This document shows, one piece after another, positions 1-8,735 of a DNA stretch of 64,000 nucleotides (positions are counted from its first letter, which is position 1; each line of letters opens with the position of its first letter). This DNA is from Paenibacillus endophyticus (GTDB lineage Bacteria > Bacillota > Bacilli > Paenibacillales > Paenibacillaceae): the NCBI RefSeq assembly GCF_014192395.1, contig NZ_JACHXW010000007.1:145828-209827 (forward strand), in the 5' to 3' direction. Below the pieces are notes generated by a model. It had not been told where the DNA came from, searched no databases, and saw only the letters and a list, made by a program, of their open reading frames with translations. Both the position numbers and the translations under genes were made by a program.

Positions 1-268
1 ACTACTTTTAGATTCAGCTTTACTCCAATGATTCAGTCTTACTCTTAGATTCAGCTTTACCCCTATGATTCAGTCTTACTCTTAGATTCAGCTTTACTCC
101 TATGATTGAGTACTACTTTTAGATTCAGCTTTACTCCAATGATTCAGTCTTACTCTTAGATTCAGCTTTACCCCTATGATTCAGTCTTACTCTTAGATTC
201 AGCTTTACCCCTATGATTCAGTCTTACTCTTAGATTCAGCTTTATTCCTATGATTCAGCTCTACCTAG
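1..268. repeat. Nested tandem repeat, 37-bp unit, about seven copies
   Basis: The word TTAGATTCAGCTTTAC recurs at positions 8, 45, 82, 119, 156, 193 and 230, exactly 37 bp apart. Each unit splits into two related halves of 18-19 bp that both begin GATTCAG (GATTCAGCTTTAC and GATTCAGTCTTAC). A 111-bp higher-order period is also visible, because the variant that starts at position 1 recurs from position 112. The array runs off the left edge of the window, so its full length is unknown. It lies downstream of hxlB, whose stop codon is at 298. I see no open reading frame or clear terminator in it. Confidence 0.93.
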
Positions 269-297
269 ATAAAGCTCTTCCCACAATGACTACTCTC

Positions 298-858
298 TTA
301 CTCCAAGTTCGCATGATTGCCGTACATCGCCTTGCCGCTCAGCTCCTGCTTTTCCATCAGGCTTAGAATAACCGCATCGCCTACGATCAGCAGTATCTGC
401 TCGAACAAGGAGCCCATAGGCTGCACTGTCGATGCTTCATGCTCCGCCTGATCCTTCGGTGTACCAGGCAGCTTGACTACAAAGTCAGCATTTCTACCAA
501 TGGTCGACTCTGGTGCAAGCGTCAATGCGCCTACAACCGCTCCAATCGCTTGTGCCTTCTCCGCCATCGGCACAAGCGATTTGGTCTCGCCCGAGCCGCT
601 GCCGATCAGCAATAGGTCGCCTTTGCCCAAGCTGCGCGTGACCGTCTCGCCAACGACATACACATCGATTCCCATATGCATCAAGCGCATCGCGAACGCC
701 CGCATCATCAAGCCTGAGCGTCCAGCTCCGGCAACAAACACGCGGCCAGCAGAGCTGACTGCCTCAGCCAAATACGTCAGCTGTCCCTGATCAAGCTGAG
801 CTGCAGCTTGCTGCAGCTCCTTCAGTATTACCGCATAACCAGCATCGCTTGTTTTCAT
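298..858 (-). CDS. hxlB: 6-phospho-3-hexuloisomerase
   Basis: This 186-residue SIS-domain isomerase converts D-arabino-hex-3-ulose 6-phosphate to fructose 6-phosphate. That is the second step of the ribulose monophosphate route, used to fix and detoxify formaldehyde in the cytosol. Visible motifs are GAGRSG at about residues 44-49 and the phosphosugar-binding GSGSGETKS at about 86-94. The length is normal for the family. The ATG at 858 follows the upstream hxlA stop codon by five bases. Its ribosome-binding site (AGGGG) lies inside the end of hxlA, so the two genes are almost certainly translated from one message. Confidence 0.96.
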   Translation of the reverse strand: MKTSDAGYAVILKELQQAAAQLDQGQLTYLAEAVSSAGRVFVAGAGRSGLMMRAFAMRLMHMGIDVYVVGETVTRSLGKGDLLLIGSGSGETKSLVPMAEKAQAIGAVVGALTLAPESTIGRNADFVVKLPGTPKDQAEHEASTVQPMGSLFEQILLIVGDAVILSLMEKQELSGKAMYGNHANLE

Positions 859-863
859 AGCGG

Positions 864-1496
864 TTACCCCTGCTTGATCAATTGCTGCATCTCGGATGCA
901 ACGGCACTCATGTCATCTTGTCCAGTAATGCCGCCGCCAACAATTACAAGGTCAGGACCGGCAGCGATAACTTCAGGCAGCGTACCCAGCTTGATTCCAC
1001 CAGCAACGGCTATCTTCGCGTTTTTGACTACGGACTTCAGCGTGAGAAGATCCTCGAATGAATTTTGTCCAACGGCCTGAAGATCATAGCCGGTATGCAC
1101 GCAAATATAATCAACGCCAAGCGCATCTACCTGCGCGGCACGCTCTGCTAAGTTTTTCACCGCAATCATATCGACTAAAATTTGTTTTCCTTGCTTTTTG
1201 GCTTCTTCCACTGCGCCCGTGATGCTAGCGTCCTCGGCTACGCCAAGAATGGTCACGATATCCGCGCCAGCCTCTGAGGCTTTCATCACTTCATAGCCGC
1301 CTGCATCCATAATTTTCAGATCGGCAAGCACGGTCATGTTCGGGAAAGCATTCTTTAATGCCTTTACTGCGTGCAGCCCTTCGTTAATGACAATCGGCGT
1401 GCCGATCTCCACGATATCCACGTAAGGCTCCACTTGCTTAACGACCTCGATTGCTCCCTCTATGTTAACCAAATCCAGCGCTAGTTGTAATTTCAT
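864..1496 (-). CDS. hxlA: 3-hexulose-6-phosphate synthase
   Basis: This 210-residue enzyme of the orotidine 5'-phosphate decarboxylase superfamily condenses formaldehyde with ribulose 5-phosphate to give hexulose 6-phosphate. The TIM-barrel signature is clear: DIVEIGTP near residues 27-34 and the Mg-binding DLKIMD at 59-64. The start has a GAGGAG ribosome-binding site. It is the first gene of the hxlA-hxlB pair. An HxlR-family regulator lies immediately upstream on the same strand, and the 130-bp gap carries a dyad that may be its operator. In B. subtilis hxlAB is formaldehyde-induced through HxlR; the same control is inferred here. Confidence 0.97.
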   Translation of the reverse strand: MKLQLALDLVNIEGAIEVVKQVEPYVDIVEIGTPIVINEGLHAVKALKNAFPNMTVLADLKIMDAGGYEVMKASEAGADIVTILGVAEDASITGAVEEAKKQGKQILVDMIAVKNLAERAAQVDALGVDYICVHTGYDLQAVGQNSFEDLLTLKSVVKNAKIAVAGGIKLGTLPEVIAAGPDLVIVGGGITGQDDMSAVASEMQQLIKQG

Positions 1497-1566
1497 TTTT
1501 TATCGCTCCTCATCCATTTTTTCGTTCCGACAGCCCTTATTCTAGACCCTCTCAGTCAGAAAAAAC

Positions 1567-1606
1567 AGTACGCACTTTTATGGAACGTAGTTCCCATTTG
1601 GGTACT
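1567..1606. promoter_or_regulatory. Dyad upstream of hxlA, possible HxlR operator
   Basis: The gap between the regulator and hxlA contains GGAAC-GTA-GTTCC (1582-1594), flanked symmetrically by AGTAC at 1567-1571 and GTACT at 1602-1606. The site lies about 70-110 bp upstream of the hxlA start. HxlR of B. subtilis binds two sites upstream of hxlAB. That these particular bases are bound is inferred only from symmetry and position. Confidence 0.4.
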
Positions 1607-1625
1607 ATGAGGGACCTCTATTGCC

Positions 1626-1961
1626 TCACATGCGCTGCTCGGAGAGCCTTTCCTGATGCTGCTCTCCCCACTGAGACATGACGTTTAGCAATGCTTTTAC
1701 AGATAAGCCATACTCGGTTAGCGAGTACTCTACCTTAGGCGGCACCTGCACATATACCTTGCGGTCGATGATCGCGTCCTCTTCGAGCTCGCGCAGCTGC
1801 TGAGTAAGCATCTTTTGGGTGATGGCCGGCATCTCACGCTTCAGCTCGCCGAACCGGTGCGTGCCCTCCGTCAGATGGCACAGAATGACCGGCTTCCATT
1901 TGCCGCCGATGACCTTAAGCGTTAACTCTACCGTCTCTTTAAAATGCTGATCTCCCAACAT
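1626..1961 (-). CDS. HxlR-family winged-helix transcriptional regulator
   Basis: This 111-residue protein has the family hallmarks: LTLKVIGGKWKPVIL near the N-terminus, ITQKMLTQQLRELE as recognition helix and the wing [13 protein letters not shown]. It sits between the co-directional hxlAB genes and a divergent SDR gene, so it could control either or both. Its placement makes it the best candidate for hxlR. However, HxlR-type regulators are very often paired with an unrelated divergent oxidoreductase, so I leave the symbol empty. It lacks the conserved N-terminal cysteine used by the redox-sensing members YodB and HypR. The start has an AAAAGGAG ribosome-binding site. Confidence 0.9.
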   Translation of the reverse strand: MLGDQHFKETVELTLKVIGGKWKPVILCHLTEGTHRFGELKREMPAITQKMLTQQLRELEEDAIIDRKVYVQVPPKVEYSLTEYGLSVKALLNVMSQWGEQHQERLSEQRM

Positions 1962-2008
1962 AAACGACTCCTTTTCAATATAAAAATGATACCTGCTTAC
2001 TATAAAGT

Positions 2009-2036
2009 TGCTACTTGCTTTACGTATGATGTAGCA
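2009..2036. promoter_or_regulatory. Divergent promoter region with inverted repeat TGCTAC/GTAGCA
   Basis: Between the HxlR-type regulator and the divergent SDR gene, TGCTAC at 2009-2014 is mirrored by GTAGCA at 2031-2036. TTACTATAAAG lies just upstream. HxlR-family operators are typically short AT-rich dyads in such divergent gaps. Assignment is by position only. Confidence 0.35.
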
Positions 2037-2139
2037 TAATAATTAAACCTAGCGTATGTGAAGCCTTCTTAAAAGGATATCATATCGTTGTCGCTATGTA
2101 CGAATCACCCCTATCAACCATTGAAGAGGAGAGATACCC

Positions 2140-2859
2140 ATGGAATTAAAAAATAGATCCGCTATTATTACCGGCGCGGGAAAAGGCATTGGCAAAGCCA
2201 TTGCAACCGCACTGGCGGAAGAGGGCGTTAACTTGGGGCTGGTTGCCCGCACCCGCTCCGATCTGGAATCGCTGCAAGCCTCGCTTGCAAGCACTTACGG
2301 CGTGAAGGTTTTCATTGCTTCCGCAGATATTGCCGTAAAATCTGAAGTGGACCAAGCTGTTTCCACGCTGAAAGAAAACCTAGGCTCTATCGATATTCTG
2401 ATCAATAACGCGGGAATCGGAACGTTCGGCACGCTGCTGGATATGGATCACGAGCAGTGGGAAAGCATTATCCAAACCAACGTGCTAGGCACCTATTACG
2501 TCACGCGTGCCGCGCTGCCGACGATGCTGGAGCAAAGCAGCGGCAGCATCATTAACATCGCATCCTCGGCAGGCGAGCGCGGCTTTGCGACAGGCTCAGC
2601 CTACTGCGCATCCAAGTTCGCGGTAATCGGCATGACAGAGGCGCTTATGCAGGAGGTGCGCAAGTCGAACATCCGCGTAACCGTCCTTACGCCAAGCACC
2701 GTCAATACGGAGCTTGCTTCGAATGCCGGGCTCAAAATCGGCGATGAGGATCGCATGATGCAGGCCGAGGATTTGGCCGAGCTTGTTCTTGCCGCTTTGA
2801 AGCTGCCTGACCGCGTATTTATTAAATCAGCGGGCATCTGGACCACGAATCCGCAATAA
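2140..2859 (+). CDS. SDR-family 3-ketoacyl-ACP-reductase-like oxidoreductase
   Basis: This 239-residue classical short-chain dehydrogenase/reductase uses NAD(P)H to reduce a keto group; the substrate is unknown. The Rossmann glycine motif TGAGKGIG is at residues 11-18 and NNAG at 89-92. The catalytic Ser-Tyr-Lys triad is S142, Y155 and K159 (YCASK). It resembles FabG-type proteins but is too divergent and isolated to be called the fatty-acid enzyme. It is transcribed divergently from the HxlR-family regulator and is probably its target. A GGAGAG ribosome-binding site precedes the ATG. Confidence 0.9.
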   Translation: MELKNRSAIITGAGKGIGKAIATALAEEGVNLGLVARTRSDLESLQASLASTYGVKVFIASADIAVKSEVDQAVSTLKENLGSIDILINNAGIGTFGTLLDMDHEQWESIIQTNVLGTYYVTRAALPTMLEQSSGSIINIASSAGERGFATGSAYCASKFAVIGMTEALMQEVRKSNIRVTVLTPSTVNTELASNAGLKIGDEDRMMQAEDLAELVLAALKLPDRVFIKSAGIWTTNPQ

Positions 2860-2871
2860 TCGACAAGCCGA

Positions 2872-2907
2872 GAAAGCCCCGCAGCCGTACACGGCGTCGG
2901 GGCTTTC
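2872..2907 (+). terminator. Hairpin downstream of the SDR gene
   Basis: GAAAGCCCCG pairs with CGGGGCTTTC around an approximately 16-base loop, beginning 13 bases after the stop codon. The following T-tract is weak (TTTCCGTTC), so termination may be leaky. Confidence 0.7.
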
Positions 2908-2908
2908 C

Positions 2909-3051
2909 GTTCAGGCGCGCCTAAGTCAGTCAGGGCGGCGCGGTTTTCAGTCGAGGCGCCCGCTAGTCAATCACGATATCGAGGATCTCCGTCAAGACGC
3001 GCGCTAGTCAATCACGGTATCGAGGATTTCAGTCGAGGCGCGCGCTAGCCA
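2909..3051. repeat. Degenerate 41-bp tandem repeat
   Basis: Units beginning GTC-A/G-AGGCGC recur at 2950, 2991 and 3032, exactly 41 bp apart. They share CGCTAGTCAATCACG and TATCGAGGAT, and a more diverged copy starts near 2909. The array fills the gap between the SDR terminator and the next gene and is rich in GCGCGC. No reading frame is supported in it. Confidence 0.85.
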
Positions 3052-3106
3052 TTCAAAGCGAGGCACATCTGCTGCCTTCGCATATAACGAGGAGGTATTT
3101 GTACCA

Positions 3107-4120
3107 ATGACGATTTCGAACATTCCTTTATCCATACTCGATCTGGCACCAATCGTAACCGGCGGTTCGCCCGCACATTCCTTCCGCAACACACTGGATT
3201 TGGCGCAGCACGCCGAGAAATGGGGCTATCACCGCTACTGGGTGGCCGAGCATCATAATATGCCCGGCATTGCAAGCTCCGCGACCTCCGTCGTTATCGG
3301 TTACATTGCAGCGGGCACGGAAAAGATCCGCGTCGGCTCAGGCGGTATCATGCTGCCAAACCATGCGCCGCTCGTCATCGCCGAGCAGTTCGGCACGCTC
3401 GAATCGATGTATCCAGGCAGGATCGACCTCGGGCTTGGAAGAGCTCCGGGGTCCGATCAGGTGGCCGCCCGTGCGCTGCGGCGCGGCCTTGGCTCGAACG
3501 GCGAGGATTTCCCTGAACAGCTGAAAGAGCTGCGGCATTATTTCAACCCAACCGAGGAAGGCCGAGGCATCATGCCGCGAGCCGTTCCGGGCGAAGGACT
3601 CGACGTCCCGATCTGGCTGCTTGGCTCCAGCGGCTTCAGCGCCCAGCTTGCCGGGCATCACGGCCTTCCGTTTGCTTTCGCAAGCCACTTTGCGCCAGAC
3701 TTCCTGGTTCCGGCCTTAAAGCTGTACCGCGACAGCTTCCGTCCTTCTAGCGTGCTCGATAAGCCTTATGCCATGGCGGGCATCAACGTCATCGCAGCGG
3801 ATACGGATGAGGCTGCCGCTTACCTTGCAACGTCGCAGGAGCAAGCTTTCTTGAACCTGATCCGCGGGCGCATGGGGCAGCTCAACCCTCCAGTCGACAC
3901 GATGGACGGGCTTTGGACCGAGCAGGAGAAGATGATGGTGCGCAAGCAGCTCAGCTTCACCATCTCCGGCACCAAAGCAACCGTCAAAGAGAAGCTGAAC
4001 GCGATTATCGAGGAGACAGGCGTGGACGAGCTGATCGTTGTCAGCCAAATCTACGACCATAATGCGCGCCTCCGCTCCTTCGAGCTGCTCGCAGAGCTTA
4101 TGAGCGAAGACCGCACCTAA
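3107..4120 (+). CDS. LLM-class flavin-dependent oxidoreductase (luciferase-like)
   Basis: This 337-residue protein of the bacterial-luciferase fold (MsnO8-like, similar to B. subtilis YceB/YvbT) is a predicted FMN-dependent monooxygenase of unknown substrate. It opens with [10 protein letters not shown]. The features typical of the group are [14 protein letters not shown] at about residues 44-57, [14 protein letters not shown] at about 76-89 and [12 protein letters not shown] at about 105-116. The ATG is preceded by GAGGAGG with a rather long spacer of about 11 bases. It stands as a single gene between a repeat-filled gap and a strong terminator. Confidence 0.93.
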   Translation: MTISNIPLSILDLAPIVTGGSPAHSFRNTLDLAQHAEKWGYHRYWVAEHHNMPGIASSATSVVIGYIAAGTEKIRVGSGGIMLPNHAPLVIAEQFGTLESMYPGRIDLGLGRAPGSDQVAARALRRGLGSNGEDFPEQLKELRHYFNPTEEGRGIMPRAVPGEGLDVPIWLLGSSGFSAQLAGHHGLPFAFASHFAPDFLVPALKLYRDSFRPSSVLDKPYAMAGINVIAADTDEAAAYLATSQEQAFLNLIRGRMGQLNPPVDTMDGLWTEQEKMMVRKQLSFTISGTKATVKEKLNAIIEETGVDELIVVSQIYDHNARLRSFELLAELMSEDRT

Positions 4121-4138
4121 AGAAAAACACAATTTCAA

Positions 4139-4180
4139 AGGCAGAAGCTACAGCATAACAGCTGCGGCTTCTGCCTTTTT
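4139..4180 (+). terminator. Rho-independent terminator
   Basis: AGGCAGAAGC pairs with GCTTCTGCCT and is followed directly by a T-tract. It lies 19 bases after the luciferase-like gene. Confidence 0.9.
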
Positions 4181-4272
4181 GAGCTGAACGTGCCATAAAT
4201 CACTTTATTCCTTGGGTAGATCGCGGATTAATCAGCAATACTAAGATCAGCCATTATTAGGAGTGAGTACAT

Positions 4273-6423
4273 ATGAAGCAAATATTCGCTATCTACACCA
4301 AGGATCTCAGCAGCATTGCCCGCAACAGCGCTGCTGCCATCATCATCGTCGGCCTCGCATTCCTGCCATCCCTTTATGCATGGTTCAATATTAAAGCGTC
4401 TTGGGATCCTTACGGCCAGACCAGCTCGCTTGCCATTGCTGTCGTTAACAATGACGAAGGCGCCGAGCTGCGCGGCACGCCGATCCAAGCCGGAGATGAA
4501 ATCATCGCTTCCCTGAAGGAAAATAAAAAAATCGGCTGGGTGTTTGTCGAGGGAAAACAAGCGATGGATGGCGTCAAACATGGCGATTATTATGCCAGCA
4601 TTACGATTCCTGCAGACTTCTCCGCGAAGATGGCCACCGTGCTGACCGACAATCTGCAGCAAGCGGAGCTCGATTATGCCGTCAACGAAAAGATTAACGC
4701 AGTCGCGCCCAAAATTGCCCAAAAGGGAGCAAGCGGCATTATCGAGGAGGTTCGCGCCAGCTTCGTAAAAACCGCGAATGAGACGATATTCCGCATCTTT
4801 AATCAAATAGGCGTGGAGCTTGAGGAAAACCAGCCCGCTATCGAGCAGGTCCGCCAAACCGTGTTCAAGCTGGAATCGCTAATTCCTCAAATCAATGACG
4901 CGGTCGCGCTAGCCGCAACCGATATCGAGAAATCAAAAAAAATAGTCGGAACGGTGCAAGCCGAGCTCCCGAAAGCTGCCCAGCTTGCCCAAGATGGCGA
5001 AGCATTCACGAAGCAGCTTGGCCTTTTCTTCGAGCAAAGCACGCTCGCGCTCGACAGCGCAGGTCCGCTCATTAAACAGGATTTGCAACTGCTGCTCGAG
5101 ACAGCGGAGAGCATGGAGCAGCTAACCGCTATTTTGCAGGACACATCCATTGATCCCGCCGTTGTCCAAACGACGCTCGCACTCGCGGAAAAACGGCTAT
5201 CCAGCGCGGTTGCCGTGTCAAGCGGGATGGTCAAGCTGCTGGAGCGGTTGAACGCGCTAACCGATGGCAAGCAGCTAACCGCCATCATTGGCCGGCTGCA
5301 GCAGGCGAACAGCAGGTTCCAGCAGCAGCTGGAGCTGGTCTCGCAGATCCGCTCCGCCATACAGAAGGGGGAGCAGCCCGCTCAAACTTTAATCGATCAT
5401 TTAAACGCGCTATCGAAGGAAGCCTCCGCGATGCTAACGGATGTGCTAGGCCGTTATGACAGCGAGATCCTGCCGCGCGTCAAACAAGCAGCGGATAAAG
5501 CAAAGCAGGCAGCGGCGAGCGCGCAATCGGTGCTTACGGAAGCAGGTAAAGCTATTCCGGACGCCATCAGCATTGCAAGTGATGCCGCCAAGGGGCTGGA
5601 GGCTGGCGGTCGCGAGCTGGCTAAGCTTCAAGCTCGTTTGCCTGAAGCAGAGCAGCGGATCAAGGACTTTGCCCAGCGCATCCGCGAGCTGGAGAAGGAA
5701 GGAAATCTGAACGAGCTTGTTGACCTGCTCAAAAATGACGCAGAGCGCGAGGGCGCTTTTTTCGCTGAGCCTGTCCTCTTAAAGGAAAACCGCTTGTTCC
5801 CGATTCCGAATTACGGGTCCGCAATGTCGCCGTTTTTCACCACGCTGTCGCTTTGGGTTGGCGCCCTGCTGCTCGTATCGCTGCTGACGGTCGACGTTCA
5901 CCACGCAGAGACGGCTTATCGGAGCTACCAGATCTATCTGGGCCGCTACCTCACTTTTCTGACTATCGCGCTTGTACAATCGCTTCTTGTGACGCTCGGG
6001 GATATATGGCTGCTGAAGGCTTACGTCGCCGATCCGTTATGGTTCGTGTTGTTCGGGCTCCTGCTTAGTGCCGTATTTATGCTGATTGTCTACACGCTCG
6101 TTTCCATATTCGGCAACGTGGGCAAAGCGATGGCTATCGTGCTGCTCGTGCTCCAGCTTGCGGGCTCCGGCGGCACGTTTCCCATTCAGGTTACTCCGCC
6201 TTTCTTCCAAGCCATCCATCCCTTCCTGCCCTTTACGTATGCGATCAGCATGATGCGCGAGGCGGTCGGCGGCATTCTTTGGGATATCGTCGTTCGGGAC
6301 CTGCTAGCACTGGCCGTTTTTGCCGGAGCCGCCCTGCTCCTCGGTCTCGCATTGAAAAAGTGGATCAATCGCTATACGGTCAAAATGCTGGAAAAAGCGA
6401 AGCAAAGCGGGATCATTCATTAG
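4273..6423 (+). CDS. YhgE/Pip-domain membrane protein (ABC-2-type permease fold)
   Basis: This 716-residue envelope protein has the YhgE/Pip layout. One N-terminal membrane segment (about residues 18-36) is followed by a long extracytoplasmic region, mostly Ala/Gln/Glu-rich coiled coil (about 170-480). A C-terminal block of five or six membrane helices (about 520-700) resembles ABC-2 exporters. Family members include the phage-infection protein Pip of lactococci and ESX/type-VII-linked proteins, but the biochemical role is unsettled. The start has AGGAGTGAG upstream. No ATPase gene is adjacent, so a transporter role is not supported by context. Confidence 0.9.
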   Translation: MKQIFAIYTKDLSSIARNSAAAIIIVGLAFLPSLYAWFNIKASWDPYGQTSSLAIAVVNNDEGAELRGTPIQAGDEIIASLKENKKIGWVFVEGKQAMDGVKHGDYYASITIPADFSAKMATVLTDNLQQAELDYAVNEKINAVAPKIAQKGASGIIEEVRASFVKTANETIFRIFNQIGVELEENQPAIEQVRQTVFKLESLIPQINDAVALAATDIEKSKKIVGTVQAELPKAAQLAQDGEAFTKQLGLFFEQSTLALDSAGPLIKQDLQLLLETAESMEQLTAILQDTSIDPAVVQTTLALAEKRLSSAVAVSSGMVKLLERLNALTDGKQLTAIIGRLQQANSRFQQQLELVSQIRSAIQKGEQPAQTLIDHLNALSKEASAMLTDVLGRYDSEILPRVKQAADKAKQAAASAQSVLTEAGKAIPDAISIASDAAKGLEAGGRELAKLQARLPEAEQRIKDFAQRIRELEKEGNLNELVDLLKNDAEREGAFFAEPVLLKENRLFPIPNYGSAMSPFFTTLSLWVGALLLVSLLTVDVHHAETAYRSYQIYLGRYLTFLTIALVQSLLVTLGDIWLLKAYVADPLWFVLFGLLLSAVFMLIVYTLVSIFGNVGKAMAIVLLVLQLAGSGGTFPIQVTPPFFQAIHPFLPFTYAISMMREAVGGILWDIVVRDLLALAVFAGAALLLGLALKKWINRYTVKMLEKAKQSGIIH

Positions 6424-6503
6424 ATCTACATTTGACTCTCTCCTGCTTTCCATGAATAATATTATTAAATAGATAGCAATTATGTTGGCTGGGAGGAAAT
6501 AAT

Positions 6504-7073
6504 ATGTCCATTGTTCCGCGCATTTTGGAGTTTAACAAAAAGTTTGTTGAAGAGAAGCAGTACGAGTCTTATTTGACTGATAAGTTTCCAGACAAGAAGG
6601 TTGCTGTTCTCACTTGTATGGATACGCGGCTTGTCGAGCTGCTGCCCAAAGCATTGAACATCAAAAACGGCGATGCCAAATTTATCAAAAACGCCGGCGC
6701 CATTCTGACACAGCCCTTCGGCAGCGCCATGCGCAGCATTCTCGTCGCCGTCTACGAGCTTGGCGCTCGCGAGGTGCTCGTTATCGGACATCACGGCTGC
6801 GGCATGACGAATTTGGATACGCAGGGCATGGTCAACAAATTTATTAAACACGGCATTGACCCGCTTGCCATAGAAACATTGGAAAACTCAGGAATTCGCA
6901 TGGAGAAGTTTTTGCGGGGCTTCGCAAGCGCCGAGGAAGGCGTGATGCACAGCGTCGAGCTTATTCGCAAGCATCCGCTATTCCCGAAGGACATTCCCGT
7001 TCACGGTTTTATCATGCATCCCGAGACAGGCGCTCTTGAAGTGCTCGTTGAAGATTATCGCGACGAGAATTAA
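6504..7073 (+). CDS. Beta-class carbonic anhydrase
   Basis: This 189-residue cytosolic enzyme interconverts CO2 and bicarbonate. The zinc site is visible as C38-x-D40-x-R42 (CMDTR) and H96/C99 in HHGC. It resembles B. subtilis YtiB in size and sequence. GGGAGG lies at good distance before the ATG. It is a single gene, 80 bp after the YhgE-like gene on the same strand and before a strong bidirectional terminator. I see no obvious regulatory site. Confidence 0.94.
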   Translation: MSIVPRILEFNKKFVEEKQYESYLTDKFPDKKVAVLTCMDTRLVELLPKALNIKNGDAKFIKNAGAILTQPFGSAMRSILVAVYELGAREVLVIGHHGCGMTNLDTQGMVNKFIKHGIDPLAIETLENSGIRMEKFLRGFASAEEGVMHSVELIRKHPLFPKDIPVHGFIMHPETGALEVLVEDYRDEN

Positions 7074-7191
7074 CCGCATTTATACTCTCTTAACAAGCGT
7101 AACGGCTGAAGCCGTCCTCTGGCGGCCAAGCTAAAGTTTCGCGTAGAAATACAGAGAAAGTTGGCAGAATGATATACTTTCCTATATTTCG

Positions 7192-7239
7192 AAAAAAACG
7201 TACAAGCCCCGCCCAAAGCGGGTGCTTGTACGTTTTTTT
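7192..7239. terminator. Bidirectional terminator with nested stem
   Basis: AAAAAAACGTACAAGC pairs with GCTTGTACGTTTTTTT, and an inner CCCGC/GCGGG stem extends the hairpin. A- and T-tracts on both sides let it serve the carbonic anhydrase (plus) and the GyrI-like gene (minus). Confidence 0.95.
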
Positions 7240-7248
7240 CAGTTTCTT

Positions 7249-7731
7249 CTATTTGACCGCGATATAAATATCGATCTCTGCGTGCTCCGGATCGAAGGTA
7301 CGTCCGTCATAAAGCTCGAAATCACCGGTGTAGGCACGCTCAAGCGAAGCCTGATCGAAATAAGCCCAAATCTCGCCCCATGCCTGTGCCACAACCTCGT
7401 AGACAGGTCCCTTTTGCGTCCTGAATACCTTATATTTCGCTTCAGGAACCTCGGCCAGCTCTAGACCGGCAGGAGTATCCGCTTGTCCAACTGCGCGCTC
7501 ATGTCCAATAAGAGTCGTGTACGCACCGCTTGCATCACTCTCGTAATCCGTATATAGCGCATAAATCATATGTCCGTTGCTAACCCGCTCACTCTTCGCA
7601 ATGCCGCTTGCGAAATAAGCTTGCCAGAGTTTGGCTAACTGGCCATCCGGCCCCGCCTCGGCTGCATTGGTCGTGCGGGCAGCTACCCCAATTAGCGATA
7701 TCGCTGGCTTTGCTACAAGCTGTTCATTCAT
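7249..7731 (-). CDS. GyrI-like/effector-binding-domain protein
   Basis: This 160-residue protein has the stand-alone AraC-effector-binding (GyrI-like) fold. It contains YALYTDYESDASGAYTTLIG at about residues 58-77 and a C-terminal strand ending EIDIYIAVK. Proteins of this fold bind or hydrolyse small hydrophobic ligands or act as sensor modules. No DNA-binding domain is present. It is the last gene of a minus-strand run after a WYL regulator, a recurring pairing in Bacilli, which suggests that the regulator controls it. GGGGA precedes the ATG. Confidence 0.85.
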   Translation of the reverse strand: MNEQLVAKPAISLIGVAARTTNAAEAGPDGQLAKLWQAYFASGIAKSERVSNGHMIYALYTDYESDASGAYTTLIGHERAVGQADTPAGLELAEVPEAKYKVFRTQKGPVYEVVAQAWGEIWAYFDQASLERAYTGDFELYDGRTFDPEHAEIDIYIAVK

Positions 7732-7796
7732 CCGTTTTTCCCCATTTCGTTATTTCTTTCACTAGTATAGTCGGGGAAACTGGACAGCTGTCTGTC

Positions 7797-8735
7797 TTAG
7801 TTCTCGTAGCTTGCAACAATTTGGCGAGCCCGGCGAACGACCTCCTCCGCGATATGGAATGGATGCTCCACTCTCACCTGGCTGCCATAGCTGAGCACCA
7901 TGCCGAAGAACCACTCGTCTATCGTCATCTCTCCCTCGACTCGCAGAGAGCCATCCTCAAGTGTGGCAATCATATCCGGGTGGAAAGAATCTCCCACGCG
8001 GTAACGAACCTGCGGCTGAAAAAGTAGCGTTACCCGGGCGAGCAAACGGCCAATCCATTCCGAATCCCATGTATAGCTCTCCATTGCAGGTACAGCGCGC
8101 CGCTCGAACCGCTCCTCAAGCATAACAAGCTGCTGCACGCGGGAGAGGCGAAACACGCGGAATTGCCGGCGCAGCGTGCAATAGGCGTGCAAGTACCACA
8201 CGTTTCCTTTCAAGATCAATGCGTAAGGCTCAACTGTGCGCTCCGATTCTGAGCTATTGGAATTCATATAGCTGAACCGCGCCAGCTTCGTATCCTCTAT
8301 CGCCCGTCTAAAGGTGTTTACCTTATCCCGCGCTGCCTGTCCCAGTCCCCACGGGTTAAGATCAAAGACTAAGCTTTCTGGCCTATGCCCCTCCTGATGC
8401 TTGTCCGATTGATGCAGAAGCGTTGTGACCTTTTCATGTAAGCTGGCGTAGGTTGCATCCTGCAACGCCGTTCCGATGCCCTTGACCGCTGCGATAATTG
8501 ATGAAATTTCTCCCAATGAGAGATACTGGCGCGAAATGGTGTACTGCTCCATAATCTCGAAGCCGCCCGTCGTGCCTTGATGAGCGAACACAGGTATTCC
8601 CGCTTGGCTTAACGTATCCATATCACGGTAAATCGTCTTCGTAGACACTTCAAAGCGGTCCGCCAGCTCCTTTGCGCTAATGCGGCGGCGGTTTAGCAGC
8701 AGTACGGTCATAGCTAACAAACGATCGATCTTCAG
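7797..8735 (-). CDS. YafY-family (HTH_11 plus WYL) transcriptional regulator
   Basis: An N-terminal winged HTH (RRRISAKELADRFEVSTKTIYRDMDTL region) is joined to a WYL domain (about residues 140-215, including NVWYLHAYC) and a C-terminal WCX-like part. WYL domains sense small ligands or nucleic acids. The start is unusual. Family members begin M-K-I-D-R-L-L, and here that stretch is present but its first codon is CTG (8735-8733), preceded by GAAGGA at proper spacing. The alternative is the in-frame TTG at 8720. The gene begins about 30 bp after the GNAT gene's stop, so the two are probably co-transcribed. Confidence 0.88.
   Translation of the reverse strand: MKIDRLLAMTVLLLNRRRISAKELADRFEVSTKTIYRDMDTLSQAGIPVFAHQGTTGGFEIMEQYTISRQYLSLGEISSIIAAVKGIGTALQDATYASLHEKVTTLLHQSDKHQEGHRPESLVFDLNPWGLGQAARDKVNTFRRAIEDTKLARFSYMNSNSSESERTVEPYALILKGNVWYLHAYCTLRRQFRVFRLSRVQQLVMLEERFERRAVPAMESYTWDSEWIGRLLARVTLLFQPQVRYRVGDSFHPDMIATLEDGSLRVEGEMTIDEWFFGMVLSYGSQVRVEHPFHIAEEVVRRARQIVASYEN

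Noticed and set aside
1..268. CRISPR array
   Set aside because: The 37-bp units are contiguous, without unique spacers, and no cas gene is present.
3270..4138. Long frames on both strands inside the luciferase-like gene
   Set aside because: They overlap a clear enzyme gene, lack ribosome-binding sites and have compositions expected of shadow frames in GC-rich codons. The same applies to antisense frames inside the YhgE-like, alpha-galactosidase and kinase genes.
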